Assembly (NCBI GenBank): GCA_023429135.1
Contig: JAEYWD010000006.1
Coordinates: 1 to 64,000, forward strand
DNA from: Bacteroidota bacterium
GTDB taxonomy: Bacteria; Bacteroidota; Bacteroidia; Bacteroidales; JAAUTT01
Reading direction: 5' to 3'
Length of the DNA stretch: 64,000 bases
A program made the position numbers and the translations under genes. Positions 8,929 to 17,917 of this stretch are shown here, in pieces; position 1 is the first letter of the stretch, and every line of letters begins with the position of its first letter. Below the pieces are notes generated by a model. The model ran no database searches and was not told the DNA's origin. It worked only from the letters and a program-made list of their open reading frames with translations.

Positions 8929-9093
8929 ACCTCACCTCTACCTGGACGGCAGACAGGCCCAACCCCTCTCCTGAAAGAGAGGGGAGAAAGAAAGCACAAA
9001 CTTAAATTCGTAGCTCTTCAAAGTCCCTCTCCTTGAAGGAGAGGGATTACCTTCGGTGAGATCGACTTCGCCTAAGTTTAGGGTGAGGTGTTA
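8929..9093. repeat. REP/MITE-like element with two hairpins and inverted ends
   Basis: The 463-bp gap before the next gene contains a structured element of about 165 bp. Its ends are inverted (CCTCACC near 8931, GGTGAGG near 9083). Inside are two palindromes: CCCCTCTC (8963-8970) with GAGAGGGG (8977-8984), and CCCTCTCCTT (9025-9034) with AAGGAGAGGG (9036-9045). The two inner hairpins are related to each other. There is no ORF. Similar hairpins built on CCTCTCC words are a common dispersed repeat in Bacteroidota genomes. Confidence 0.6.
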
Positions 9094-9221
9094 TTAATTT
9101 GTGAATTAAATAGGCTAATCCGCATTAAATTACAATTGAGTGTTGAACGGTAAGAAACAACTATTTTTTTTTATATTTACAGTTGGGCGGTGACGCCTTA
9201 TATTATTTTAACATTCTGTTA

Positions 9222-9896
9222 ATGACAAAATTAATTCCTTTTGTATTGATTCTGGTCTTTTGGTCGTGTAAAAGCGATAAGGATCTGACTAAAATTTACG
9301 AAGGAATAATAGAATATGATATAACTTACTCGAGCGACAGCATTACCTCTGTTCCGGTTCAGTTTCTTCCTAAAAAAATGTTACTTCAATTCAACCCGCA
9401 TTACGCGTCTTACAAAATTGAAGATATGATGGGGGTTTTCTGTATTACCAATACAACTAACGTTTCGCGGCGTACCCACGTTTCAACCATTAAAATTTTC
9501 AATAAAAAATACAAGTATGTTGGCAAAAAGGGCGAAGTTCCGGTTTTCTTCCGCCCCGAATCGGTTTTTCTGATTAAGGAAACTGAAGATACCGTAACCC
9601 TCGCAGGAATTCAATGCCAAAAATCGTTAGTTACCGACCTTAAAGCCCGGCGAAAATTTGAAGTGGCCTATTCAGAAGATTTTTTTATCAAAGAACCCAA
9701 CATTAATACTCCTTATAGTGAAATAAACGGAATATTGATGAAATTCGAAATTGACCTGGGGCGAATGAGACTAACACTCACAGCAAAAAAAATTATACCC
9801 TCGCAAATAAAAAATCAAATGTTTCGCATTGGCGACGATTACAAGGTTATAAACGAAGAAAAAATGCGCGAAATAATTGCTACCATGCTGCGTTAA
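9222..9896 (+). CDS. Putative lipoprotein of unknown function
   Basis: A 224-residue protein when started at the ATG at 9222. Residues 1-20 form a lipoprotein signal with lipobox FWSC, followed by KSDKDL. The mature part is beta-rich (GIIEYDITYSSDS, MLLQFNPHYASYKIEDMMGVF, DTVTLAGIQCQKSLVTD) and resembles the exported GLPGLI/DUF4412-like lipoproteins of Bacteroidota, although no diagnostic motif is certain. A longer frame from 9183 puts residues ahead of the signal and is rejected. It is followed 29 bp later by the DUF1080-PHP gene and probably shares its transcript. Confidence 0.6.
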   Translation: MTKLIPFVLILVFWSCKSDKDLTKIYEGIIEYDITYSSDSITSVPVQFLPKKMLLQFNPHYASYKIEDMMGVFCITNTTNVSRRTHVSTIKIFNKKYKYVGKKGEVPVFFRPESVFLIKETEDTVTLAGIQCQKSLVTDLKARRKFEVAYSEDFFIKEPNINTPYSEINGILMKFEIDLGRMRLTLTAKKIIPSQIKNQMFRIGDDYKVINEEKMREIIATMLR

Positions 9897-9925
9897 CAAC
9901 ACTATAGTATTATAAATCTTAACCC

Positions 9926-11320
9926 ATGAAAAAAACTATTTTCACACTAACGTTTCTGGTTATTTTGTCTGCCGGATGCTTTGCACAGGAAAAAACTATC
10001 AAACTGTTTAATGGCCAGCCAGTAGACCAGAACACCATTTCAAAGCAAAACAAACAAGGCTATATTTTCTACAACGACAAAAACAACCAGTTTCAGAATT
10101 TTGAGCTGCAGTGCGACGTTAAAACTAATCCGGGAGGTATTGCCGATATTTTGATTCATACTGAAAACAATGGAGGCAAAGGAACTCCAAAAGGCTATGC
10201 TATCCGGGTGAAAAACACATACGATGGTTATGGATCGGGCGATAAGCTTAAGTTGACCGGCAGTATCGACCGTATCCGTAATGTTTATTTCCCCTATGTG
10301 AAGGATAACGAGTGGTTCAATATGAAACTTAGTGTTGAGAACAAACAACTCCGGGTTTATGTGAACAATAAACTGATTTCGGAATATTATGAGATTGAAA
10401 ATGCCTGGAGACCCGAAGATCTGAAAAGCCGAGTTTTCTCGAAAGGAACTATCGGCATTCATACTATTGCCGGAAACGTAACTTTTAAAAACATCACCCT
10501 CACCGAAAAGCCCGCTGGCAGAATGGCTCAACCAGACATAGATCCTGCTTACGATAAAATGATTACCGAACTTCATGCTAAAAACTTTCCGCTGATTGAC
10601 TTTCATGTTCACATCAAGGGTGGACTAACCATGGAAGAAACTTTGGGAATTTCGCGGGAGAAAGGAATTAACTATGGTATTGCGGCGAATTGCGGACTTC
10701 ATTTCCCGGTTACAAATAATACAGAGCTGAATAATTACATGAACAGCATCCAGTATGAACCAATTTTCAAGTGCATGCAGGCTGAAGGCCGCGAATGGAT
10801 GACATTATTCTCACCCGATACCGCAGCCCGCTTCGATTACATTTTTACCGATGCTATGACCTGGACCAACAGCAATGGCCGCAGGCTCCGTTTATGGATC
10901 CCCGAAGAAACAGAAGTTGGCGATCCCCAAAAATTTATGGACGAATTAGTAAGTAAGATCGAACAAATTCTTACCGAACCCATTGATATATATGTGAACC
11001 CAACATTCATTCCCGCCGAAATCCAGTCGCGCTACAACGAGCTTTGGACAAACGAAAGGATGGACAGGGTGATAAAAGCACTTGTTAAGAATGATGTGGC
11101 TTTCGAGATCAATGCAAGGTATAAAATCCCTTCGGTAGAATTCCTGAAAAAGGCGAAAGCTGCCGGAGTGAAATTTACTTTTGGAACAAACAATACCATG
11201 AAAGACGACCTGGAATATTCGTATTGCTTCCAGGTTTTGAAAGAACTCAATCTTTCAACGTCCGACATTTGGATGCCCCGCAAACAGGGCACTAAAAAAA
11301 TTCAAAACTTAAAAAAATGA
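9926..11320 (+). CDS. Exported DUF1080 - PHP/amidohydrolase-like fusion protein
   Basis: A 464-residue exported protein with a signal peptide (residues 1-20, ending GCFAQ). Residues about 22-195 form a DUF1080 (LamG-like, 3-keto-disaccharide hydrolase-related) domain: IKLFNGQPV, NFELQCDVKTNPGG, then GTIGIHTIAGNVTFKNI. Residues about 215-455 form a PHP/metal-dependent hydrolase-like domain beginning LIDFHVHIKGG (Asp-x-His-x-His metal site) and ending with KFTFGTNN. This suggests carbohydrate binding or cleavage joined to a metal-dependent hydrolase; the substrate is unknown. The last four bases overlap the next gene (ATGA), so translation is coupled to the T9SS plug protein gene. Confidence 0.75.
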   Translation: MKKTIFTLTFLVILSAGCFAQEKTIKLFNGQPVDQNTISKQNKQGYIFYNDKNNQFQNFELQCDVKTNPGGIADILIHTENNGGKGTPKGYAIRVKNTYDGYGSGDKLKLTGSIDRIRNVYFPYVKDNEWFNMKLSVENKQLRVYVNNKLISEYYEIENAWRPEDLKSRVFSKGTIGIHTIAGNVTFKNITLTEKPAGRMAQPDIDPAYDKMITELHAKNFPLIDFHVHIKGGLTMEETLGISREKGINYGIAANCGLHFPVTNNTELNNYMNSIQYEPIFKCMQAEGREWMTLFSPDTAARFDYIFTDAMTWTNSNGRRLRLWIPEETEVGDPQKFMDELVSKIEQILTEPIDIYVNPTFIPAEIQSRYNELWTNERMDRVIKALVKNDVAFEINARYKIPSVEFLKKAKAAGVKFTFGTNNTMKDDLEYSYCFQVLKELNLSTSDIWMPRKQGTKKIQNLKK

Positions 11321-12573
11321 GGTTGAAAGCGCTTTTAATATTCGCAGTTTTAGTCAGTTCTCTTCAGGTTGGAGCCCAGAATATAATCGCGGAATATACT
11401 GACCCGGATATTAAAAGCGTCACTTTCGGCAAAAAAGGATTTCCAATATCGTATCCTGTTTTGGAGAAGGAGGTAGAAAACCCTCTGGTACTTTCGTTCG
11501 ACGATCTGCGCGAGGGTTCCCGTAATTATTACTACAGTATCACCCTTTGTAACTCCGACTGGAGCGAAACACGCCTTTCTCCTTCCGAGTATTCGCAAGG
11601 GTTGTTCAGTTTTCCCGTATCAACCTTTCAGCCTTCGGTAAACACACTGGTTCATTACGTTCATTACGAAATTGAATTCCCCAACAGCGATTTGCCCCTT
11701 ACCCTACCAGGCAATTATGCAGTAAAAGTTTTCGAGGACAACAATACGGAGAAGCCGATACTTGTGAGGCGATTTGTGTATGTAGACAAAAAGGTGGACA
11801 TAAGTGCACAGATCAGAATCCCTTCTCTGCCGGAATATCGTGCCGAATCCCAGCAACTGGATTTTACCATTATTAATCCGGACTTTCGAATTACCAATCC
11901 ATACCAGGAGTTAAAGGTAGTGATCACCAAAAATTTCGACTGGAACACCGCCCTCACCACCTTAAAGCCTCAGTTTATAAAGCCTGGCAGTCTCGATTAT
12001 AATTATACCCGCGAGAACTTGTTTATTGCCGGAAACGAATACCGCAGCTTTAATATCAATAGCCGTAAATATCCGTCAACCGAAGTTACTACCATTGAGC
12101 ACAACGGACGAAACTATGTTACGACACTCACTACCGATAAACCCCGTAACACCTACTTCTTTAAGGAAGATATAAACGGATTGTTTGTAAACGAAAACAA
12201 AGACGTACGTAATGCCGATAATACATTGGAATCGGATTATTATGAAGTGAAGTTTTCGCTAAATGCCAATATTCTCCCTTACGACGGAGATATTTTTATT
12301 TACGGAGTCTTAACCAACTTTGGCTTTACCGACGAAAACAAAATGAAATACAATACCGATAAAAATATTTACGAAAATACACTCCTTCTGAAACAGGGTT
12401 ATTACGATTACCAGTATGTGTTTATTCCCAAAACCACCGGCACTTTCGACGAAAAAGAAATAGAAGGCTCCTTTACCGAAACCGAGAACAATTATTTTAT
12501 TTTTGTGTATTACAAAGGCTTTGGCGAGCGTTATGAACGTCCGGTAGGATTTAAGAGGGTGGTGAAAATGTAG
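11317..12573 (+). CDS. Type IX secretion system plug protein (DUF5103)
   Basis: A 418-residue exported protein with a signal peptide (residues 1-20, ending VGAQ). It matches the DUF5103 family: an N-terminal Ig-like part (PLVLSFDDLREGSRNYYYSI, then CNSDWSETRLSPSEYSQG) and a C-terminal part with YDGDIFIYGVLTNFGFTDENK and YYDYQYVF. DUF5103 includes the plug protein that closes the SprA translocon of the type IX secretion system at the outer membrane. The gene overlaps the DUF1080-PHP gene by 4 bp. No other T9SS gene is in the window. Confidence 0.85.
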   Translation: MRLKALLIFAVLVSSLQVGAQNIIAEYTDPDIKSVTFGKKGFPISYPVLEKEVENPLVLSFDDLREGSRNYYYSITLCNSDWSETRLSPSEYSQGLFSFPVSTFQPSVNTLVHYVHYEIEFPNSDLPLTLPGNYAVKVFEDNNTEKPILVRRFVYVDKKVDISAQIRIPSLPEYRAESQQLDFTIINPDFRITNPYQELKVVITKNFDWNTALTTLKPQFIKPGSLDYNYTRENLFIAGNEYRSFNINSRKYPSTEVTTIEHNGRNYVTTLTTDKPRNTYFFKEDINGLFVNENKDVRNADNTLESDYYEVKFSLNANILPYDGDIFIYGVLTNFGFTDENKMKYNTDKNIYENTLLLKQGYYDYQYVFIPKTTGTFDEKEIEGSFTETENNYFIFVYYKGFGERYERPVGFKRVVKM

Positions 12574-12671
12574 AAGATTTCGATAAACTTACTTCCTATT
12601 TTCAGGTTAATTCTGCTTCTGTCATTAAAATTACCGTGTGTTCGATTTAAGATCTTGGTAACATTATGGAA

Positions 12672-12822
12672 AATAAGGTAATAAGGTTAAAAAACATTTG
12701 AAATCTTTTGCACTAAGGTTTAAATACATTTTAGAATAAGGTTTTCTAAAAAAGAACCTTATTTTCATTTCCTCTAACCTTAGTAGTATAGCATACACCC
12801 GACAATTTAACCTTATTATCTG
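12672..12822. repeat. Concentric nested palindrome between convergent genes
   Basis: Three inverted repeats share one centre near 12749. Outer: TAATAAGGTTAAA (12679-12691) with TTTAACCTTATTA (12806-12818). Middle: ACTAAGGTT (12712-12720) with AACCTTAGT (12776-12784). Inner: AATAAGGTT (12735-12743) with AACCTTATT (12755-12763), followed by a T-rich stretch. All arms use variants of one word, A(A/C)TAAGGTT. The inner hairpin probably terminates the plug-protein transcript; the whole could fold as a cruciform or long imperfect stem. Nothing coding is seen in the 287-bp gap. Confidence 0.7.
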
Positions 12823-12860
12823 TGGCTTAGCATATTTATTTACATCAACTCACGTTAAAA

Positions 12861-13652
12861 TTACTTTTCTAATTTTACTTTTCTGTCAATTTCCCTTACC
12901 CTGGCCGTAAAATTATTGCCACAATCGAAACAGTGGTGTTTTTTACGGATCAAAAACAATGGGTACCATAACACTAAAGAGACAACCAGATACAGAACAT
13001 CCCATTTATAATCAATTGCAAACCCAAAGGCAGTATTATCTGAACTACATTTGGGACAACCTGCAAACAGGGTTCCAGACTGACCATCAACCCCTTCTAC
13101 AATTTCTTTCTCCAGATAATATTCAACTGGTTTGGTTCTCAAATAATTAAAAACACTTCTGTCAAAATCGAAAAGTTCATAATAAAACTGTTTCCATGAA
13201 AAAATAAATTCTTTTTCGGCTAAAGCCTGAAATTCTTTTTCATCTTTAATTATCTCTTCCACCTCAATTTGTGAAGCGAACTCAGTATTGATGACAAGCG
13301 GCTGATTTAATAAAGTAAAATCGTTACGTAATCGCCTTTTAATGGTCAGAATCTCATTTTGTCGTTTAATTTCTCCATCAAAAATGCGATCAAGGGAGTA
13401 TTCACCATCTTCATCGTTTAGTATTCCCTGATCAATCAGACTTAATATCTTTTTCGCCTCAATGTAATCATCCAAAGAAACCTTCAGCTTGACCCCTCCA
13501 ACAGCCACCGCCTTAAAGGGATCAACCCATACAATATTTTCATCAAAGATAAAACATGGAATTCCTTCCGCTTCTAGCCTGCCTTTTACAATATGGCATT
13601 CAACAGGAATGTTTGAAGCAAATACAGTTTTTAAAATTTTGGGTTCAGGCAT
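12861..13652 (-). CDS. DUF2007-domain protein with zinc ribbon and membrane segment
   Basis: A 263-residue protein. Residues about 7-75 match DUF2007 (a small signal-transducing/ferredoxin-like domain: KTVFASNIPVECHIVKGRLE, ending DYIEAKKIL). A helical middle of unknown type follows. The C-terminus has a split zinc ribbon (CPKC about 195, CFDCGNNF about 240) with one hydrophobic segment between the halves (WDVLYLVVSLVLWYPLFLI). It probably faces the cytoplasm at the membrane. It lies 44 bp downstream of the ICMT-like gene and may be co-transcribed with it. Function unknown. Confidence 0.65.
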   Translation of the reverse strand: MPEPKILKTVFASNIPVECHIVKGRLEAEGIPCFIFDENIVWVDPFKAVAVGGVKLKVSLDDYIEAKKILSLIDQGILNDEDGEYSLDRIFDGEIKRQNEILTIKRRLRNDFTLLNQPLVINTEFASQIEVEEIIKDEKEFQALAEKEFIFSWKQFYYELFDFDRSVFNYLRTKPVEYYLEKEIVEGVDGQSGTLFAGCPKCSSDNTAFGFAIDYKWDVLYLVVSLVLWYPLFLIRKKHHCFDCGNNFTARVREIDRKVKLEK

Positions 13653-13696
13653 ATGGATAATGAGGGTTTATTCAATTTTTTAATGGATTTTTAAAA

Positions 13697-14374
13697 TCAC
13701 CATACCAATGGAATTAATTTATATGGAGTATTTCCTGAATATTCAGCATATCCGTTTAGTTCACGGAGCAATGTTTTATCTTCCAGGTACGTTCTTACCA
13801 CCAGGAGTATGATTGCTCCCAGAGTTGGAATAATACTCCAGGAAGAAATGGTTATCAAGGGCAATCCGCTGAGCGAAATAATCATTCCAAGATAACCCGG
13901 ATGACGTACTATCTTGTATAAACCATTCTGACAAACGGTATGACCCCTTTCCTCCTGAATACGCACAACACTGGAAAAGAAACTGTTCTGACATCGTGCT
14001 GTGAGAAAAATAATCTGCCCCACAATCATTAACACAGCGCCTGAAATAAATGTACTCCAATTAAAGCTTTGTTGTGTCCAGTGGAATCTCCCGGAATCCA
14101 GTCCCGCTAATATTATAATCATCAAATAAACCAGGGCAGACAAAGACAGTAATAATTTATCCCACGATTTGACTCCTTCTTTCATGGATGAACGCTCGTT
14201 TATCAATTCCTTATTCCTGTAAATAGTAATGTAATTCATTAAAGTTGTTAGAATATTCATAAGAAAGAATAACCAACCCTGAAGGTAATTCATGTGTCCG
14301 GCACTGATAAAAAGAATAATCGTGAAAACCAAAGATGTAATAAAACCCCGGATTAAAATTTTAAGACTTTCCAT
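13697..14374 (-). CDS. Isoprenylcysteine carboxyl methyltransferase (ICMT)-like membrane protein
   Basis: A 225-residue polytopic membrane protein (about five helices). The signature is the conserved C-terminal core of ICMT/phospholipid-methyltransferase-like proteins: GLYKIVRHPGYLGMIISLSG (residues about 152-171) and a later EDKTLLRELNGYAEY (about 200-215), which form the S-adenosylmethionine site in this family. Bacterial members are not shown to act on prenylated proteins; lipids or small isoprenoids are likelier substrates. It is the first gene of a possible two-gene minus-strand unit with the DUF2007 gene. Confidence 0.75.
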   Translation of the reverse strand: MESLKILIRGFITSLVFTIILFISAGHMNYLQGWLFFLMNILTTLMNYITIYRNKELINERSSMKEGVKSWDKLLLSLSALVYLMIIILAGLDSGRFHWTQQSFNWSTFISGAVLMIVGQIIFLTARCQNSFFSSVVRIQEERGHTVCQNGLYKIVRHPGYLGMIISLSGLPLITISSWSIIPTLGAIILLVVRTYLEDKTLLRELNGYAEYSGNTPYKLIPLVW

Positions 14375-14522
14375 AGTGATGGCTAATATAAATTCTGAAT
14401 AAAAGTTAGCTCGTTCAAAATTAAAAAATTAAAAGATCAATAAACCAAAATTTGGTTTCGTTCTCTCCAATCTTTTATCTTCCAAAATTCCTTTAACTTT
14501 ACCCTTGCTTTTATTTGTATAC

Positions 14523-16460
14523 ATGAAGCTATCGGTTATCATTGTCAATTACAACGTAAAATTTTTTCTGGAGCAATGCCTGCAATCGGTATTAGGCGCC
14601 ATTAAAAGTTTTGATGCCGAGGTGTTTGTGGTCGACAACAACTCCGTAGATGGTTCGGTTGCCATGGTGAAGGAGAAGTTCGCAACGGTAAAATTGGTTG
14701 AAAGCCATAAAAATATTGGGTTTTCCGCAGCGAATAATATTGCCATAAAAAAAGCAACAGGCACTTACGTTCTCCTTTTAAATCCCGACACGGTAGTGGA
14801 GGAAGATACTTTTTCGAAATGTCTGTATTATCTGGATAATCATCCTGACGTGGGAGCGCTGGGGGTTAAAATGATTGACGGGAAAGGCAAATTCTTACCC
14901 GAATCAAAAAGAGGTTTACCCTCACCCAGGGTATCGTTCTATAAAATATTCGGTTTATCGAAATTGTTTCCAAAATCGAAGGAATTCGGGCGCTACCACC
15001 TCTCCTACCTTCCTGAAAACAAAACCAACGAAGTTGATGTGCTTTGCGGGGCATTTATGATGATCCGCAAAAAAGTGTTGGATGCGGCAGGTCTGCTCGA
15101 CGAGACCTTTTTTATGTATGGCGAGGATATCGATCTTTCATGGCGTATTCAAAAGGCTGGATTTAGAATTATTTATTTCCCCGAAACTACTATTATTCAT
15201 TACAAAGGCGAGAGCACCAAAAAGAGCAGTTTAAACTATGTGTACCTGTTTTACAAAGCCATGCAGATTTTTGCTCAAAAGCACCTTTCGCATGGGAAGG
15301 CAAGCTTGTTTTACCGAATTATTCAACTCGCCATCTATTTCAGGGCAACATTGTCGGTTATTAAACGGCTAGCAACAAAAGCGCTGCTCCCATTAATGGA
15401 TTGCACGTTGATGTATGGAGCTATTTATTTTCTGGCAAAACTCTGGGGTAAATTCTGGTTCGGAAGGACAGATTATTACAGTTCGGAATTTTTCAGCATC
15501 AATGTCCCGGTATACGTTTTTATATGGCTCATAGCGCTTCTGTTTGCAGGCGCTTACGACATTCCTTTAAGACTTAAAAACGCCTTTAAGGGGATTGTTT
15601 CAGGGACAATCGTTATTCTGGTAATATATGCTTTGCTGCCGCAGGAATATCATTATTCGCGCATAATTATACTGCTTGGAGGCATATTGGTATTTGTCAT
15701 CACTTTCTTAAACCGTTTCTTACTCTCTTCAACCGGGGTTAAAAGATTTTCACTAAAATCAAACCTTAGGAAAAGAATAATAATTGCAGGTTCGGAAGAA
15801 GAATGCACACGTGTTAGCTCCATTTTGAAAGGCATAAACATGAAATTCGATTCTATTTCGTATGTTTCGGTAAGTCGCGATCATAATAATGTCTTCATCG
15901 GATCGGTGGATCAGCTCCCGGAAATGGCACGAATACACAAAATTGACGAAATTATATTCTGCCTGAGAGATCTTCCAGCTTCAGAAATTATAAGTTCTAT
16001 GCTCAGTATGGCAGGCGCCGGTTGCGATTTCAAAATTGCTCCCCCCAATTCGGACTCCATCATTGGTAGCAACTCCATCAACACTGCCGGCGATCTGTAT
16101 GTTTATAATGCCAATCCGGTTGCTTCAGCAAAAAATTCACGATTAAAACGTACTTTCGATATAACAGTTTCTGTTTTGCTCCTGATTTTTCTCCCATTCT
16201 GGATCTGGAAAAAGAAAAGCCCCGGAAGAGTTATTCCCGAAATTTTTCGTGTATTTTTCGGTAAAAAAACCTGGGTAGGATATACCTTGTTGAAATCGGG
16301 CAACGAGATAAATCGTAAACCCGGAGTTTTTTCAATTACCCAGGCTTTTCCCGAAAGCCCGAACGATGTAGATCTTAGAGAAAAGGTTGAACTTGCTTAC
16401 ACCCAGAATTACAGAATGATTAACGATTTCAGGACCTTTATGAGGGCTTTTTTTGAATAA
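14523..16460 (+). CDS. GT2 glycosyltransferase fused to a degenerate polyprenyl sugar-phosphate transferase-like region
   Basis: A 645-residue protein when started at the ATG at 14523, exactly where the GT2 domain begins (MKLSVIIVNYN). Residues 1-245 form a rhamnosyltransferase-like GT2 domain with LLLNPDTVVEED (DxD-like) and FFMYGEDIDLSWRIQKAG. Membrane segments follow (about 290-400). Residues about 410-520 look like the nucleotide-binding CoA/NAD-like domain of WbaP/WcaJ-type enzymes (KRIIIAGSEEE). Then comes LKRTFDITVSVLLLIFLPFW, the hydrophobic entry helix of a bacterial sugar transferase, but the catalytic part after it is short and lacks the usual Lys/Arg/Glu and GPRP motifs. It probably makes a surface polysaccharide or glycolipid. 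Confidence 0.75.
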   Translation: MKLSVIIVNYNVKFFLEQCLQSVLGAIKSFDAEVFVVDNNSVDGSVAMVKEKFATVKLVESHKNIGFSAANNIAIKKATGTYVLLLNPDTVVEEDTFSKCLYYLDNHPDVGALGVKMIDGKGKFLPESKRGLPSPRVSFYKIFGLSKLFPKSKEFGRYHLSYLPENKTNEVDVLCGAFMMIRKKVLDAAGLLDETFFMYGEDIDLSWRIQKAGFRIIYFPETTIIHYKGESTKKSSLNYVYLFYKAMQIFAQKHLSHGKASLFYRIIQLAIYFRATLSVIKRLATKALLPLMDCTLMYGAIYFLAKLWGKFWFGRTDYYSSEFFSINVPVYVFIWLIALLFAGAYDIPLRLKNAFKGIVSGTIVILVIYALLPQEYHYSRIIILLGGILVFVITFLNRFLLSSTGVKRFSLKSNLRKRIIIAGSEEECTRVSSILKGINMKFDSISYVSVSRDHNNVFIGSVDQLPEMARIHKIDEIIFCLRDLPASEIISSMLSMAGAGCDFKIAPPNSDSIIGSNSINTAGDLYVYNANPVASAKNSRLKRTFDITVSVLLLIFLPFWIWKKKSPGRVIPEIFRVFFGKKTWVGYTLLKSGNEINRKPGVFSITQAFPESPNDVDLREKVELAYTQNYRMINDFRTFMRAFFE

Positions 16461-16553
16461 AGTCCATGACATTTAGTCCATAGGAAAATACACTCTTGTG
16501 TGCTTTTTACATACTGCATTGGCTATCGTCTATCGACTAATCGCTATTGACTT
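16461..16553. repeat. Intergenic interspersed repeat words, third locus
   Basis: Directly after the glycosyltransferase stop: AGTCCATGACATTTAGTCCA (16461-16480), then a second set, CTATCGTCTATCGACTAA, inside 16521-16551. It shares words with the repeats at 7071-7270 and 48134-48178. Confidence 0.45.
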
Positions 16554-16603
16554 TTAAACAAAGTTCCCTTTTTACAGTTTTAGTAATATTTGAAATTCAA
16601 TTT

Positions 16604-17893
16604 ATGGCGCTTACCGAAGTTCGATTGCCTGCATTAGGCGAAGGCATTACAGAAGCAACAATTACACAATGGCTTGTTAAACAGGGAGATCAGGTTACAA
16701 CCGACACTCCGCTAGTTGAAATTGCCACCGACAAAGTCGACACCGAAGTTATTTCTCCGGTTGAAGGTACAGTTGCCGAAATATTGTTACCTGAGCAATC
16801 GGTCCCCAAAATAGGTCAGGTATTGCTTAAAATTTATACCGAAGCAGAAGACCAAAATACTGTTCCCGACCCGATTTCGCCGGTGGAACAAACATCGGTC
16901 CTGATTCCTCAGGTTACCAATACGATGACCACCATAAAACCTTCCGTACAAAAAACCGAGCATAAATTTGTTGCTCCTTTTGTGCGTTATCTGGCAACAA
17001 GCGAAGGAATTTCTCCCGACGAGCTTTATGGCATTGAAGGCTCAGGTCCAAATGGAAATATTACCAAAGAAGATATTTTGCGGTATGTGCAACAACGGCC
17101 TGTATCAACTCCTGCGGCTCATATTAATGGATACAAGGCTCCTGAGATACAGCAGGAATCACCGGAACCTCCTGTTGCAGGTCCCAACGAAACGGTTGTT
17201 CCCATGGATCGCGTACGGAAACTGATCGCCAAAAACATGGTCGATTCCAAAAGAATTGCTCCACATGTAACAGTATTTTCTGAAGTAGATGTAACGCCTA
17301 TTGTGGAATGGCGAAATAGCATCAAACAGCAGTTTCAGAAAAAGTATAATGAAAATCTGACATTCACGCCGGTTTTCATAGAAGCTGTGGCAAGAGCTTT
17401 GAAAGATTTTCCTGGAATCAATATTTCTGTAAAGGGCGAATATATTATTAAGAAGCATGCCATTAACATTGGAATGGCAGTGGCTCTGCCTGATGGTAAT
17501 CTAATAGTGCCGGTTGTAAAGCATGCTGATCAGCTAATTCTCCCGGAACTGGCCCGACAGGTAAACGATCTGTCGCAACGGGCAAGGATTGGAAAGCTGA
17601 AACCTTCAGAAATTCAGGAAGGAACATTTACAATCACCAACATCGGTTCTTTTGGAAATATTTCGGGAACGCCTATCATAAACCAACCACAGGCCGCAAT
17701 TCTTGCAATTGGTACCATCATAAAAAAACCGGCTACAGTAAATAACAATGGAACTTTAGGTATTGGTATCCGCGACATTCTTACGCTTTCTCTTGCCTTC
17801 GATCATCGTGCAGTTGACGGTGCAATGGGAGGAAGTTTTTTACAGCGCATCTGTCAGTATCTGACTGACTTTAATTACCGCCGGGAGGTATAA
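16604..17893 (+). CDS. 2-oxo acid dehydrogenase E2 component (dihydrolipoamide acyltransferase)
   Basis: A 429-residue E2 acyltransferase. Residues 1-80 form a lipoyl domain with the modified lysine in ATDKVDTE (K44). A Pro/Thr-rich linker leads to a peripheral subunit-binding domain (about 122-160: APFVRYLATSEGI, then GSGPNGNITKEDILRYV). The catalytic domain (about 195-429) ends with the active-site motif DHRAVDGA and has the GTFTITNIGSFG strand. It transfers an acyl group from E1 via lipoamide to CoA. The frame is open from 16547, but the ATG at 16604 starts precisely at the lipoyl domain. E1 and E3 genes are not adjacent, so pyruvate and branched-chain 2-oxoacids remain possible substrates. 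Confidence 0.9.
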   Translation: MALTEVRLPALGEGITEATITQWLVKQGDQVTTDTPLVEIATDKVDTEVISPVEGTVAEILLPEQSVPKIGQVLLKIYTEAEDQNTVPDPISPVEQTSVLIPQVTNTMTTIKPSVQKTEHKFVAPFVRYLATSEGISPDELYGIEGSGPNGNITKEDILRYVQQRPVSTPAAHINGYKAPEIQQESPEPPVAGPNETVVPMDRVRKLIAKNMVDSKRIAPHVTVFSEVDVTPIVEWRNSIKQQFQKKYNENLTFTPVFIEAVARALKDFPGINISVKGEYIIKKHAINIGMAVALPDGNLIVPVVKHADQLILPELARQVNDLSQRARIGKLKPSEIQEGTFTITNIGSFGNISGTPIINQPQAAILAIGTIIKKPATVNNNGTLGIGIRDILTLSLAFDHRAVDGAMGGSFLQRICQYLTDFNYRREV

Positions 17894-17917
17894 CTTATAA
17901 CAATAAAGATAAGAGGC

